64,000 nt of DNA, from contig MU277735.1 of assembly GCA_022385805.1 (NCBI GenBank), forward strand, positions 111,173 to 175,172, written 5' to 3'. The stretch is from Pilatotrama ljubarskyi. Lineage: Eukaryota; Basidiomycota; Agaricomycetes; Polyporales; Polyporaceae. The position numbers were made by a program, and so were the translations under genes. The notes below the pieces were generated by a model. The model made no database searches. It saw nothing but the letters and a program-made list of their open reading frames with translations, and had not been told where the DNA came from. Each line of letters opens with the position of its first letter. The first letter of the stretch is position 1. Shown in pieces: positions 22,690 to 33,975 of the stretch.

Positions 22690-25341
22690 ATGGACGAGTT
22701 CACCCAGGGCAGCTACTCTTCGCAATCCAGGACACGCATACGCAAGGCCTCTTTCAACTCACAAACATCTGCACAGACTGCGCCTGTGAACTGGGCACAG
22801 AGGGCGGCCACACCGGTCCTGAGACATCGACCATCTGCAGTCAGCATTCGCAGCGATGTGTACGTATTGTCTCTCTATGACAGTGCTTAAGAGATGACCT
22901 GAGAGCTTGCCACATGAACTAGTTCAGATACGGACCGGTCAGAGATCGTTGCGCCTGTTCCTCGCAGACATCACATCCTCCAGACCTCTGAGAGCCGGCA
23001 TTGGCTTGGAACTCCTCCACTCTCTCCTCATTCGCGCTCAACTTCCCCTCTATCTACCACTGCAGCATCTCCGTCACGCAGGAAACTCAATTCGACTTTG
23101 AGCTTCAGCTCTTTGGGCGTCCAGGACAGCCGACGGGGGGCGTTAGCATCCCACCCATCCATTACCTTTCATGCGCAGCAGGAACGTAAACCTGAGGATG
23201 AAGGCATGGCTAAGAGGTTGGTCCGGTGGATGCATCGTGAGAACATGAAGTCTTGGGTCGCACCCTGCCTGATATTGGTTTCGGTCTGGGTGAAGTGGGC
23301 GGTTGGGCTAGGGTCGTACTCCGGTTCGCACTTCGCATGCTCTTGCCAATGGTACATTTGTTTACGATGTGCGCAGGGCAGAGGACACCGCCGATGTATG
23401 GAGACTATGAGGCGCAGCGGCACTGGATGGAGCTTACCATTCATTTACCCGTCCGACAGTGGTATACCTACGATCTCCAATACTGGGGACTTGACTACCC
23501 CCCGCTGACGGCATACGTATCATGGCTATGCGGTATAGTGTACGTCGCCGTGTCAGCGAGCGATTGAAAACCACTCACGCAGGCACAGAGGAGCGCGGAT
23601 AGACCCATCCTGGTTCGCCCTTGATCGGTCTCGGGGTGTCGAAACGCCTAGCAGCAAAGTATTCATGCGGTCCACCGTGCTTGCCTTCGACACTTTGATT
23701 TACCTGCCGGCCCTCTTCACGTTCACCAAGACCTGGCAGGCCACGCGTTCGTCCCGAAGACAGGTGACGCCGTCCCCAACACCGTCGTCTATGCATTCTG
23801 ACAGAAACATCTGCGAACAGGAACTAGCACTCGCCATGCTGCTATTCCAACCGGCCTTGATACTGATCGACTTTGGCCATTTCCAGTACAACTCAGTCAT
23901 GCTCGGTGAGTGAGGATGTGCTTCAAGCGCTGGTGGTGCTGCGACTGATAGCGTCAAGGTTTCACACTGCTGGCGGCGAACTTCTTTGCCATGGAACGTG
24001 ATCTGCTTGGTGCTGTCTGCTTCGTTCTCAGCTTGGGGTTCAAGCAAATGGCGCTATACTATGCTCCCGCCATAGGCGGCTATCTCCTTGCCAAATGTGT
24101 ATGCCTGGGCCCTTCAAAAGGGTGAGTCTTGCAGCGTGTGTCGCAGTAGGGTTGTGGTTAATGTGCATTTTTCTAGCACAAGGCTTTTCAATCGTTTGGC
24201 ACTCGTGACCGTTGCTTCTTTCATCCTGCTATTCCTCCCCTTCATCCCGCCGTTCGCCCCAGTTCGCTCGATCCTCGATCCTCTGACCCGCATCTTTCCC
24301 TTTAACCGTGGTCTCTTCGAGGACAAGGTCGCAAACTTCTGGTGTGCGACAAACGTTGTCCTGAAGTGGAAGTTCTGGGCCTCTCAGGGTTTCCTAGTGA
24401 AGCTATCCGCTGCTTTGACTGCTCTCGGTTTCATGCCGGCCGTCGTTACCCTGCTTGTCAGCGCCTACCGGCTTCAAGCTCGGAACGCCACTCACGATAC
24501 CAAGATTACACAGCCTACGCCGCTGTTGCCGCTTCTTCCATATGCGCTCCTTACATCCTCTCTGTCCTTCTTCCTCTTCTCATTCCAGGTGCACGAGAAG
24601 ACCATCTTGGTTCCCCTTCTTCCTATGACTTTGCTACTCTCGGGGTCCTCGCCCGATGAACAGACCTTCCAGCTCGGGATGCTCATGAATAATGTCGCTG
24701 TCTTCAGGTACGAGTTGTCTGGTGCACAGCGTAGCAGCTTGTATATTGACTTCTCTGCAGCATGTGGCCACTGCTCAAGCGAGACGGCCTTGGGCTTCAA
24801 TACGTCGCGCTATTGGTCTTCTGGAACAGGCTCGTTGGATATAACCCCATCAAATTCAGCAAGGGATCTCTACTCCAACTGCTCTCCATCGTAGGTCTCT
24901 TGTTTGGAATCTCGCTGACCCATCCTCACCATCCTGCCTCAGGCCGTCTACGCCGCATGCGTAGCACTGCACCTCGCCGAGCTCCTCTTCGCTCCCCCAG
25001 CCCACCTCCCAGACATCTTTCCCGTCCTCAACGTGCTCATCAGCACCCCGGTCTTTGCGCTCGTCTGGCTCTGGAGCATCGAGCGCGGCATCGAAGTCAG
25101 CTGGACGCTCGGCGGCCTAGCACCGCGCTCGAGCGCGAACGGCACCCCCTCTTCGTCTTCCAAGAGGCTCGTCCCCTTCCCTTCCGACAGTCGTTCCGAT
25201 ATTGGCATGGGCGATGGAGTCGCAGAGGCGCGAGCCGATGGAGTTGCCTCCTCGCGCGGTCCTGGGCTGCGTACAGTGAGTTTGGGCGTCGCGCAGGGTC
25301 GGCGGAGAAAGGTTCGGAGCGGGAGTGTGGATATCCACTAG
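22690..25341 (+). CDS. ALG6: Dolichyl-P-Glc:Man9GlcNAc2-PP-dolichol alpha-1,3-glucosyltransferase
   Basis: ER membrane enzyme that adds the first glucose to the N-glycan precursor; 740 residues. Exons 22690-22859, 22923-23323, 23377-23539, 23583-23763, 23821-23905, 23959-24121, 24177-24707, 24761-24890, 24943-25341. The lumenal signature is complete: [17 protein letters not shown], then [16 protein letters not shown]. Many membrane helices follow ([47 protein letters not shown]). A Ser/Pro/Arg-rich leader of about 165 residues precedes the first membrane segment, longer than in yeast or human. In-frame ATGs at 22582 and 22690 are both possible; the latter is chosen. The C-terminus also carries a Ser/Arg-rich tail. 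Confidence 0.93.
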
Positions 25342-26422
25342 ATCGTGTAAGCGGTGTATACTATGCTGGATCATTGGGTAGCTCTACATTGGTTCTGTAT
25401 CGCGTCGCGATGAGAGGTCCGAGATATAGACCATGCGGAGAAAGCTTCCCCTCATGCAATTGACGTTGCCTGTATGCAACCGCGCGTCGCAAGCGCCCGG
25501 AGGGCTGGATCCATCTCTGGCATCCTACTATCCCTACCACGGATATGCAAATCCTGAGGCGCTTAGGCTACAGCTCTAGCACATCTTCACCGTACCACCT
25601 GAAACTTCGTGAGCATATTCTATACGGTCTGACCTTCACTTTTGTGAGTTTTCGTGGTGAACGATGGCGTACAAGCTCGGTCGGGGCACTTCCGGTGAGG
25701 GGCATGAAAAGTTCAGGGTAATGCACATCCTCGTCGCGCAAGCGAATTGTACTCCGATTCGCGTAAATCGGCGATACCCTGCCGACCGTCCTGCCACTGC
25801 AAGCCTCGCAGAAGGGATTCACGAATGCAACTCTCGGCTACTATCGCTTGGTAGCGGAGTGCGAAACCCTCCCTCCCTGAGCACACTTCAGCCACATTGT
25901 TTGTATTCCTACTCTTCTAGGATACAGAGTACGGATCGGCCAAGCCTGACTGGTGCGAAAGGCTCAGCGAAGCTCATATCCGAAATTTGAGGTTAATCGG
26001 TTAAGAAGCTGCAGCGGGATCTGGGCATCAGCAGTTGCAGAAGTGGGTACATTGGCTCTCAAAACGAGTATTTCAGACCTGTAGACCGCAATTCTCCGTC
26101 TACCCCGTTCAAACTACATATATGGCCTCTCTATAGCATTCCGAACATACTACAAAAAGAAGCGAGAGAAGAGCATGAGCGGATGCCGCGCTATTGCAGA
26201 TTTGCATTACTGTGTACTTTTGCATATCCGTGGTAGGGATAGTAGGTGCTTTCTAACGCGAGGCTGTGCACGGTGTACATCAGGAGCACCTCTCCCGGGT
26301 GTCCGCCCGAGCCCCGCAGTTCCTAGTGATCATATACGTATCCCTGGGACCCGACGTCGGCTCTAAATCTCTACCCGTAATCCGCAAGGACGTTTCAGAG
26401 GCGATGCAATACTCTGGTCGGC
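25342..26422. other. Intergenic, no gene seen
   Basis: About 1.1 kb with only short, unrecognised frames. The 5' part of the next gene may extend into it because that start is uncertain. Confidence 0.45.
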
Positions 26423-27559
26423 ATGGATTCTCAGTCCCACCGCTCGAGCACGCACGAACGAAGGGGCAGTTTGTCGGCGTATATTCGGCAGCGGTCTCGT
26501 CGCTGCAGAGTATACCAAACTTGAGACACGTTCCTCGGGAGAAGATTTGTCAGGCTGCAATGGACATGACCATTGTAGCCTTTGCGATCAGGTCGAGACG
26601 TTCTTTTTGTCCGCGCGAAAATTACTCACAGTGCAGCTCGTCGTAGACAGAACGGGATATCTCTTCGACGCATTCGCTATTCGTGACAAGCGCAAGACCT
26701 TGAAAGAAGTCCTCACGGATTGTCTAAAGAGTCTACGGAAGGTACTGCGAATCGCAAACATCTGCTCGCGGTCGCATGGGGCCCTCCTCATCGTGCTGGC
26801 GTGCGAACAGTCGTGCTGGGCCTGTTCTCCCACTTTGAGGCGCAGCATTGACCACTTTCCAGGATATACCACGATTCAACGGGGTCACCCTCCTCCATGA
26901 TCCAACCTCCGACCAGCTGTTCTACGTCAATGCAAAGCTGTTGCAGCAGCATCCTCTAGGTAGAGCAGACCTCGCTGCTCCCCTGGTAGCGGACGCAGGC
27001 GATCTTCCCGCCGTAACGTTCGTACAACTGGATAGTTCAGTCACTAAGGTCGGTCCTCTATCCGTCGGCCTGCGGGCGAGATTCAAACCTTTCGCAGATC
27101 TGTCCGCCCCCTTCGCAGCTACTGTCCCTCTTCGCCCACCTCGAACTCGCACTCCTCGGCGAAAAGCTCCTGCCAGAAGTGGTCTCACTACCTGAGGACA
27201 AGCGCACACAGGACATCGGAACAATGGTGGCATTCGCTGCTTGCCTGCTCGAGTTCCCAGTCGCCTATGTGCCGGCATCGGGCGGTAGCGGCCCTTTCCT
27301 GGCCGGCGTGCCGCTGGATGTATACGAATGCGTACTCGAGTTGGATGACGACCCTCGGCCTACCGGTCTACCAGAGAAGCACGTCATGCTCAAGTTCTCG
27401 TGTCCCTGTATCGTCGCAGAGACTACACCCGAGTTGCGTCCGGAGATGGTGGTCGGCAGGTTGAAGGCACGATTTGGTGTCAGGCTGGAGCAGTCAGGGT
27501 TCCCAGGACGGATGATTGTGCGCCATTCAATAGAGACGCTGGACAGAGTGGCAATGTAG
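26423..27559 (+). CDS. Conserved protein, possibly C1orf74-like (DUF4504)
   Basis: Function unknown; 286 residues in this model. Exons 26423-26468, 26554-26741, 26863-27048, 27119-27559. The last three exons are well supported by frame and splice sites: CDQVETFFLSARKLL and RTGYLFDAFAIRDKR; then FNGVTLLHDPTSDQLFYVNA; then LFAHLELALLGEKLL, PVAYVPASGGSGPFL and HVMLKFSCPCIV. The size and the PVAYVP...FSCP pattern recall the C1orf74/UPF0739 family, but this is a weak recollection. The first exon is tentative, with a poor GTTTGT donor. An alternative acceptor would add 21 nt to the last exon in frame. Confidence 0.5.
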
Positions 27560-28175
27560 GATAGAGGTTATCCATCTGAGTCTTTCCGCGAACTATCCGA
27601 AGATTCAGTGACATCCCTGCCAATGTAGAAGATGGGCTATCATTCATTCGACTCCTGGTGTCCGAGTAACCAGGCCAGGCCACCAGGGCCTGCGAGTGAT
27701 GTACGAAAACTGCAGAATCACAAGCGAGAGGCGAGAGTGTTGGGCTGCGAAGTCGGAAACACCCTCAGGACAAGCAGAGACTTTTCAGATTGACTTGAGG
27801 ACGACAGTAAGTATTGCCGTGATTCTTGACCAAATCTGGGCGGTGGCAAGGAGGCGACGCGGCAAGAGCAAGGCCCAGCAGTGCCCAGGGTTTGGCATGA
27901 AGTGGTCAAGAGCACGAGGAGTGAGAGACACCGTCAGACAGAAAAGCTGGTAGTACTACCGCCGTGCGGTTAACTCGCCTCAAGGCTCAAGCGTCCTGCA
28001 GCGACTCGGAAACGCGGGAAGCGTGACGTGACAACAGTGAAGTGTGACTTGTGTGTCTCCGGAGTTAGCCGGGGGCAGCTAGCTAGTTGTGGCAAATAGA
28101 GTTCAGCCACTCTGCCCTCCGCTACCGCACGATACTGACGACCGGAATCGGGAACGCCAAACTCAAGACCTCAAG
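27560..28175. other. Intergenic, promoter side of RPL17
   Basis: About 600 nt with no recognisable gene. It must contain the RPL17 promoter; no TATA box was seen. Confidence 0.5.
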
Positions 28176-29076
28176 ATGGGTGCGTATACTGAAACTATGC
28201 TCGTACGTCGGACGAGAGAGTGCTGATCATGGATCTCTCGCAATGCAGTTCGTTACGCCGCCGCCGCCCTCGCCACCAACCCCGAGAAAAGTGCGTTTGG
28301 ACAGGAGGAACATGCGTTTGGATTTTGAAGGAACTGACGGTGTGTGCCCTATGCCTGCAGCCTCCCGCGCCCGGGGTGAGTACCTCCGGACGCACTTCAA
28401 GAACATGCGCGAGGTTGCGGCTGCCTTGACGGGTCAGTCATTCGGTTCACAGGAGGGAAGTGGGAGAGACTGAAGGTGGATCTGTCTTGCAGGCCTCAAG
28501 CTCACGAAGGCGTACGCGTACCTCAGCGACGTCAAGGAGCACAAGCAGATCATCCCCTTCCGCCGTTTCGCTGGCGGTGTCGGCCGTGCGAGCCAGGCGA
28601 AGCAGTTCAAGGCGACTCAGGGTGCGTCATGATTCGCTTATACAAGGGGGTTTGCATGTGTTGAGGCGAGAACCGGTGGAAAGGTCGCTGGCCCGAGAAG
28701 TCCGTCAAGTTCATCCTCCGCCTCTTGAAGAACGCCGAGTCGAACGCGGATGCGAAAAACCTTGAGCTCGAGGACCTCTACATCAAGAACATCGTCGTCC
28801 AGCAGGCTCCCGTATGTCTCCCCCACAGCATCTGGCCAGCTACGCGTCAGTCTGAGCTGTCTCCTTTCACAGAAAACCCGCCGCCGCACGTACCGCGCAC
28901 ATGGTCGTATCAACCCTTACCAGGGTCACCCGTGTCACGTCGAGATCATCCTTTCGGCGTCCGATGCCGAGGTCGAGCGGGCGAAGGACAAGGATGCCGT
29001 CGCTACCTCATCACTCACTGGCCTCAACAGGCGGCAGGTTGCCCGCAGGCGCATTGAGGCTGCCCGGACCGCGTAA
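28176..29076 (+). CDS. RPL17: 60S ribosomal protein uL22 (L17)
   Basis: Cytosolic large-subunit protein at the tunnel exit, 192 residues. Exons 28176-28179, 28249-28290, 28361-28432, 28493-28621, 28684-28811, 28873-29076. The first coding exon is only [18 protein letters not shown] follows. Family motifs are [60 protein letters not shown], and [20 protein letters not shown]. The start is fixed by the N-terminal MVRY typical of the family. It converges on the EAF7 gene, with 330 nt between stop codons and nothing else visible there. Confidence 0.96.
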
Positions 29077-29406
29077 GGTCCCTTTTGCCCCAGAGCGAGG
29101 GGAGGCCGAGGTGCGGTGGGAGGTATAGGTGGGAGCCATGCCATCTGCTTGCGATGCCGTGTACGGGCGTCGTTGTCTTCATATGTATGCGTATGCCATG
29201 TCGCCAAAACGAGAACAGACCACGCGGTACTATACACATGGGTTATGCATATTCTCTGCTTTTGGACCTATGCATGGCGCCTTTGCCGCGGTTGTTCTTG
29301 ACTGCAGAAAGAGTGGGTATTGCGAGAAGATGTACTAATACAAGACAGCACCATATCACAGCAAGCGTAGATGCGCGACAACCAGACTCTATGCAGGGCG
29401 AGACAG
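29077..29406. other. Convergent 3' region of RPL17 and EAF7
   Basis: 330 nt between two stop codons; only 3' untranslated sequence is expected and nothing else was seen. Confidence 0.5.
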
Positions 29407-30347
29407 CTACTTCTTTTTCTTCCTTGTGCCACGGGACGCTGCTGTTGAACCACCTCGTCCGCGGGCGCCGCCTCCACCTCGCCTTGACCCTTTCCCGCCC
29501 TTGCGAGGTTGTTTAGACGCTATTGAGGCGGCTGTGATATCGCCTTAGTATGGCCGAAGCGAATATGAGGACACTATGTAGAACGCACCTGGAGAATGTC
29601 TTGGATCTTCTTCGTCCTCCGCATACTCAGTCCCCGCATCCGTCCCGGTCGCGACGCTATCTCGTGGGGTGGGTGCTACGCTCTCGTCCCCGCTCTCCTG
29701 AGTCAACGCGCTGCTGTCGCTGTCCCCGCCAACCAAGCCGGCCATGTGCTTGAGCTTGCTCTTGCCTTTCCGCCCTCCTCCGCGTCCCGACTTTGCATGT
29801 GCCGCTGGTGAAGGTGCAGGGGACGACGAGGGTAGTGATGCAGACGCGCGCATGCGGCGCTCGGAGACTAATGATTCGAGCGTCGGATCTTGGGGTAGGC
29901 TATACTCGTGGCGGAAGAAAGGGTGCATGGAGAGGTTGTCTGAGGGCGATGGCGAGCGGACGGGTAATGGTGGTGTGCTTGACGCGCTTTCTCCTGGGAG
30001 GTCGTATCCGTCTGCTTCCTGTCAAAATCCAACATGCACCATGAGAGCGAATCGGCTCGTGAACAATGAGGGGCGTGTACAGATATCGCGGGAAGACTGA
30101 CGATGCTCTCGAGTATGTCAAGGTCATAGCAGCTACGTAGCTTGTCCCACAAGTCATTTATTGAGACCAGATGCCCAGTGTCGCGGAGTATCGCGTTGCG
30201 CATGGTGAGGACGTGGAAGTGGCGGTGGATGCCGACTGGGCGCGCGCGCATGAGCGAGCGGAAGAACGCAATCTCGCCCTCGACCGTGTCGAGCCAGCGA
30301 GCTTCGGGAGGACCTGCGTCGTCGTCGACTTCCATCTTTGTAGACAT
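29407..30347 (-). CDS. EAF7: NuA4 histone acetyltransferase subunit Eaf7 / MRG-binding protein
   Basis: Chromatin protein of the CT20/Eaf7 family, 266 residues. Exons 30347-30102, 30018-29589, 29531-29407. The conserved domain is N-terminal: TVEGEIAFFRSLMRARPVGI, then HRHFHVLTMRNAI and INDLWDKLRSCYDLDILE. After the first intron come FFRHEYSLP and a low-complexity, acidic region rich in Ser, Asp and Glu. The last exon is a basic Gly/Arg tail ending RGTRKKKK. The start MSTKMEVDDD directly precedes the domain; upstream in-frame codons are Pro/Arg-rich leader. It shares a 1.3-kb upstream region with the reductase array. Confidence 0.9.
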
Positions 30348-31682
30348 GGTGAGCGGCGGCGGCAAGGAGGGTGCAGGACGGAGAGGGCAGCGACGAGGAG
30401 AGTGGTGGCGGGGACTTCGTGCAACGCGATCGCCGACGGCGCGTTCCAGTCCGCGAAATCCGCCCCGGCACAGCGGGCCGGCGCACGGTTCACCCAAGGG
30501 GCGGCAGCGAGGAGCTCTCCTGCAGCTGCTTTCCTCCTACCACCACCTGCTCAGAGACTCAGAGACTCTTTGAACGGCAAGCTGTTTCTGGTGTGCAAAC
30601 CGCTACTGGCCCACTCAACACTCTACTGTGAGACTCTGGGCTATGGCACGTCGTAGTCTGCAGCGTGCGCGACGCTTTCCATGAGCTGACATCTATCGTG
30701 ACGACCTGCAAGTACTGCTCCTGCATCTATGTATCAGACTGGGAAAGCGATCTATGACATGCTTATGGGGCCTCGTGCATCTCTTCCATCCGCTTCTTGA
30801 GCGAACGTACAGACCGGGCTCTTCTTTAACGATAGCCAACGACGTACCGCGAGGTTATACCATCGCAGGTGGCGGGAGGCAACCCGCGTGTCCAAACGTT
30901 CGAGCTCAGGCTTCATAGAGCATTTCGACACTTACACCTCTGCCCACTGTCTGATTCTGTTCGCGGCCAACGCCAACTCGGCCGCCCCGGCGACACGTAA
31001 GGTTCAAGGCTCGTCAGCGGGTGTATATCACGCTCACAACATGTTCAGGACGCATCACGGGCACGCGCCATTCGGTGAACATTCTCTGGTCAGAGTGGGC
31101 GCAAAGAGAGAGGGCCCTAGGCACGCCCAGCTTCACCGATAACTTTCATCGAGCGATAGAAATTGAATAGCTGGACACATACGCTGATCTTTCCCATGCG
31201 ACGGCCGCCAGAATACCGCGACAAATATACCAAAGGCGCGGGCAGAGCCCTAGTCATTTCTTCACGCATACTGCGCGACAAGCCGGAGTGGAAACCCCCT
31301 GCGGTCCCTATGACCAGTGTCAGCTTGTGTAAAGGAGGTTCCAAGGACCATCTACCATCCGAAGTGGTAGCAGAGCAGGTGAGTGGTGAGTACAGTTACG
31401 TGTTTTCAGCTGCGTGGTTATGTGGCTGTTCTCGATGCAGTCCACTGCACATTTTGTCGCCTCCATGGCTTGAGAAAAGAAGAGAAGCTCGGCAGGTAAG
31501 CAGCGATATTTTGCCATGGGGCTAATACGGCGGGAACGTACGACGGTGGAGTTCACAAGGCATAGTAAGCGTATCAGCCTTTTTCCCAGACATACACTTA
31601 TAAGAGCATCCTCGTAGTGCTTACAGCCTCGACCCTCCGTACGAGATTTCCACTGTCTCAAGCACCCGCTGTCTCTACTGCT
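30348..31682. other. Divergent intergenic region, EAF7 / reductase array
   Basis: About 1.3 kb. Open frames near 30.4-30.6 kb mirror the EAF7 leader and look like shadows. No transposon, RNA gene or other protein was recognised. Confidence 0.5.
31598..31605 (+). promoter_or_regulatory. TATA box of reductase 1
   Basis: TTATAAGA, about 80 nt before the ATG at 31683. The two sister genes carry TATA elements about 95 nt before their starts. Confidence 0.5.
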
Positions 31683-33207
31683 ATGTCGCTCTTCGAATCG
31701 GCACCACCACCGGCAACCAAGCTCGGCCGCCACCGCCAGCTTTCTAACCTCGCCGGGCTTCATGTCTCCCCTTTATGCCTGGGTGCTATGAGCATCGGTG
31801 ACTCGTGGGCGAAGCGCGGCATGGGAGAGATGAACAAGGAGAGCAGCTTCAAGCTGCTTGACGCGTTCTACGAGGCAGGCGGCAACTTCATCGACACGGC
31901 GAACAACTACCAGGATGAGACGTCCGAGATCTTCATCGGCGAGTGGATGGAACTGCGCGGAAACCGCGACCAGCTGATCATCGCGACCAAGGTGTGGGAA
32001 ACGCGAAAGACAGCCTCGGTCGAGTGACGCTGACCGCGTCCGCAGTATACGAGCCCTTTCAAGCTGCACGACAAGGACATCAAGCAGAAGTCGTCTTACA
32101 TTGGCAACAACCTCAAGTCCCTGCACTTGTCGGTGGAGGCATCCTTGAAGAAGCTTCGAACCACGTACATCGATATCCTCTATGTGCACTGGGTACGTTT
32201 GCGCAACCTCCCGGCTTATTAACCCTCCTAACGTATTGTAAGTGGGATTACGTCACGAGCATCGAAGAGGTCATGAATGGGCTGCACAATCTGGTGGTTT
32301 CCGGCAAAGTGCTATACCTCGTGCGTCGCCAGTGCGTTCGTTACTCTGGACATATCAGTAATATATCCCTCCATAGGGCGTTTCGGATACACCGGCCTGG
32401 ATTGTCTCGAGTGCTAACACATATGCTCGCCTCACCGGCAAGACGCCCTTCGTAATCTACCAAGGCGCATGGAGCGTGCTGCAGCGCGACTTTGAGCGCG
32501 AAATCCTTCCCATGGCTAAATCGCAAGGCATGGCGCTCGCGCCCTGGAACGTACTCGCCGGCGGGAAGATCCGTACTGACGAGGAAGAGGAACGGCGTCG
32601 TCAGACCGGAGAGAAAGGTACGATGAGTCATCCATAGCGAGCTCCTTCGCATGAATCTGACTTTGTCTGTTCTCTCAGGTCGCCTTATTTTCGGCCCGGA
32701 TTGGGAACGCAACGAGACCGAGAAGAAGGTCGCTAAAGTGCTCGAAGGTGTTGCTGCCGATGTCGGCGCGTCTAATATCCAAGCGGGTCAGTAAGGCCAC
32801 TCTGTGTCGAGATGAACATAGGGCTCCGTCCGAGTCGCTCACATTTCGTAAACACGCACAGTGGCTATCGCATACGTCATGCAGAAGGCTCCGTTCGTTT
32901 TCCCCATCATCGGCGGGCGCAAGGTCGAACAGCTCAAGGCGAACATTGAGGCACTCGATATCGCTTTGACGGACGAGCACATGAAGCAAATCGAGGGTGT
33001 GGTGCCGTTCGACCTCGGCTTCCCAAGCAACTTCATAGTGAGTCCCTCCGAACATGTCTCAATATGCATAATGACATGCTCTTCTCGTGACTGAATGGGG
33101 AAAACATCTAGGGCAACGGAGAAGACTACTGCTTCCTATTTGCTAGGGCCGGTCACTTCGACAAGTGGCCTGGCCCCTCACCAATCCGTCCGCGTTGCCC
33201 AGAGTGA
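31683..33207 (+). CDS. Aldo-keto reductase, AAD / norsolorinic-acid-reductase type (copy 1)
   Basis: NADPH-dependent aldo-keto reductase, probably aryl-alcohol dehydrogenase-like; 384 residues. Exons 31683-31991, 32046-32192, 32243-32320, 32377-32617, 32679-32786, 32862-33037, 33112-33207. The catalytic tetrad can be read as D71 and Y76 (FIDTANNYQ), K103 (IATK) and H151 (YVHW). Cofactor-side motifs are [21 protein letters not shown] and [14 protein letters not shown]. It is the first of three tandem copies with identical intron positions and phases. Its last exon has diverged most from the other two (YCFLFARAGHFDKWP against YPPFG...AGTFDKWP). The substrate is not known. Confidence 0.92.
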
Positions 33208-33716
33208 TGGCCAGCTTGGCATTCCCCTGCGAATGCAGGTGTCTGTGCCGCACTCGTTGACTCACCAGTCTCTTCGAAACTGTAGAGGCCGGCCGGAATG
33301 TGATGACTAACAGCCCATCTGCAGTCGACGCGATCTAATGCAATGCAATTGATGCCGCATGCGGTAGCAGCGATCATATGTTGGTATTCCTCAGGCTAGT
33401 GCTGATGGTATCACATTTAGCTGGTGTTAGTACTACGGAAACGCAGCTGTACGTTTGGACCAAGTTCGTCGACCTACAGGAATGCATGTCATTACGGATC
33501 TTTCTCACCAGCAGGTCGATCTCCTCGAGAAGCAAGCATGTTCTGGGCTCAGCTGCCTCTACGGGGAAGCTGCACTACATACGATCATCACGAGCACAGG
33601 TGCGCAGCCGCAGTCAAGTCTAAGGGCCGACGGCCCATCGGAGTCATGCTGTGCTCGTCTGGGCTCAACACGCCGATGAGGTATCGCCTTTGGTTCTACG
33701 TACCCAAGCGATGGCT

Positions 33717-33746
33717 GACAATGAAACGTACGACAATGAAACGTAC
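33717..33746 (+). repeat. Perfect 15-bp tandem duplication in reductase 2 promoter
   Basis: The unit GACAATGAAACGTAC occurs twice in direct succession, about 230 nt before the ATG of copy 2. It may be chance slippage or a doubled regulator site. Confidence 0.7.
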
Positions 33747-33878
33747 AGCTACAACGTCACGGAGGGTGTTTGTGCGCTGAGCGTTTCCCGACGATCGGCC
33801 ATTACTGAGAGCTTTTTATTGCTAAGCACGCTTCTCCAGACCGATCGTGTGTCCGTTCCAGCTCCCGCGTTGCGATGC

Positions 33879-33886
33879 TATATATA
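33879..33886 (+). promoter_or_regulatory. TATA box of reductase 2
   Basis: TATATATA, about 95 nt before the ATG at 33976. Confidence 0.55.
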
Positions 33887-33975
33887 CTGGACTCCTGCTG
33901 GTCCTTCGCGCATCGACCTCTTGTTTCGGGGGTACTCACACTCAACGCGCATCACTCCAGATCGATCCCCCAACG

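Larger units (their letters stand above)
33208..33975. other. Spacer between reductases 1 and 2
   Basis: About 770 nt holding the promoter of copy 2 and a perfect 15-bp tandem duplication; no gene seen. Confidence 0.5.

Noticed and set aside
29540..29640. Frame shift near the end of EAF7 (SMRRTKKIQDILQ reading)
   Set aside because: An attractive peptide appears in another frame, but the original frame splices cleanly in phase 1 into the basic tail, so no shift is needed.
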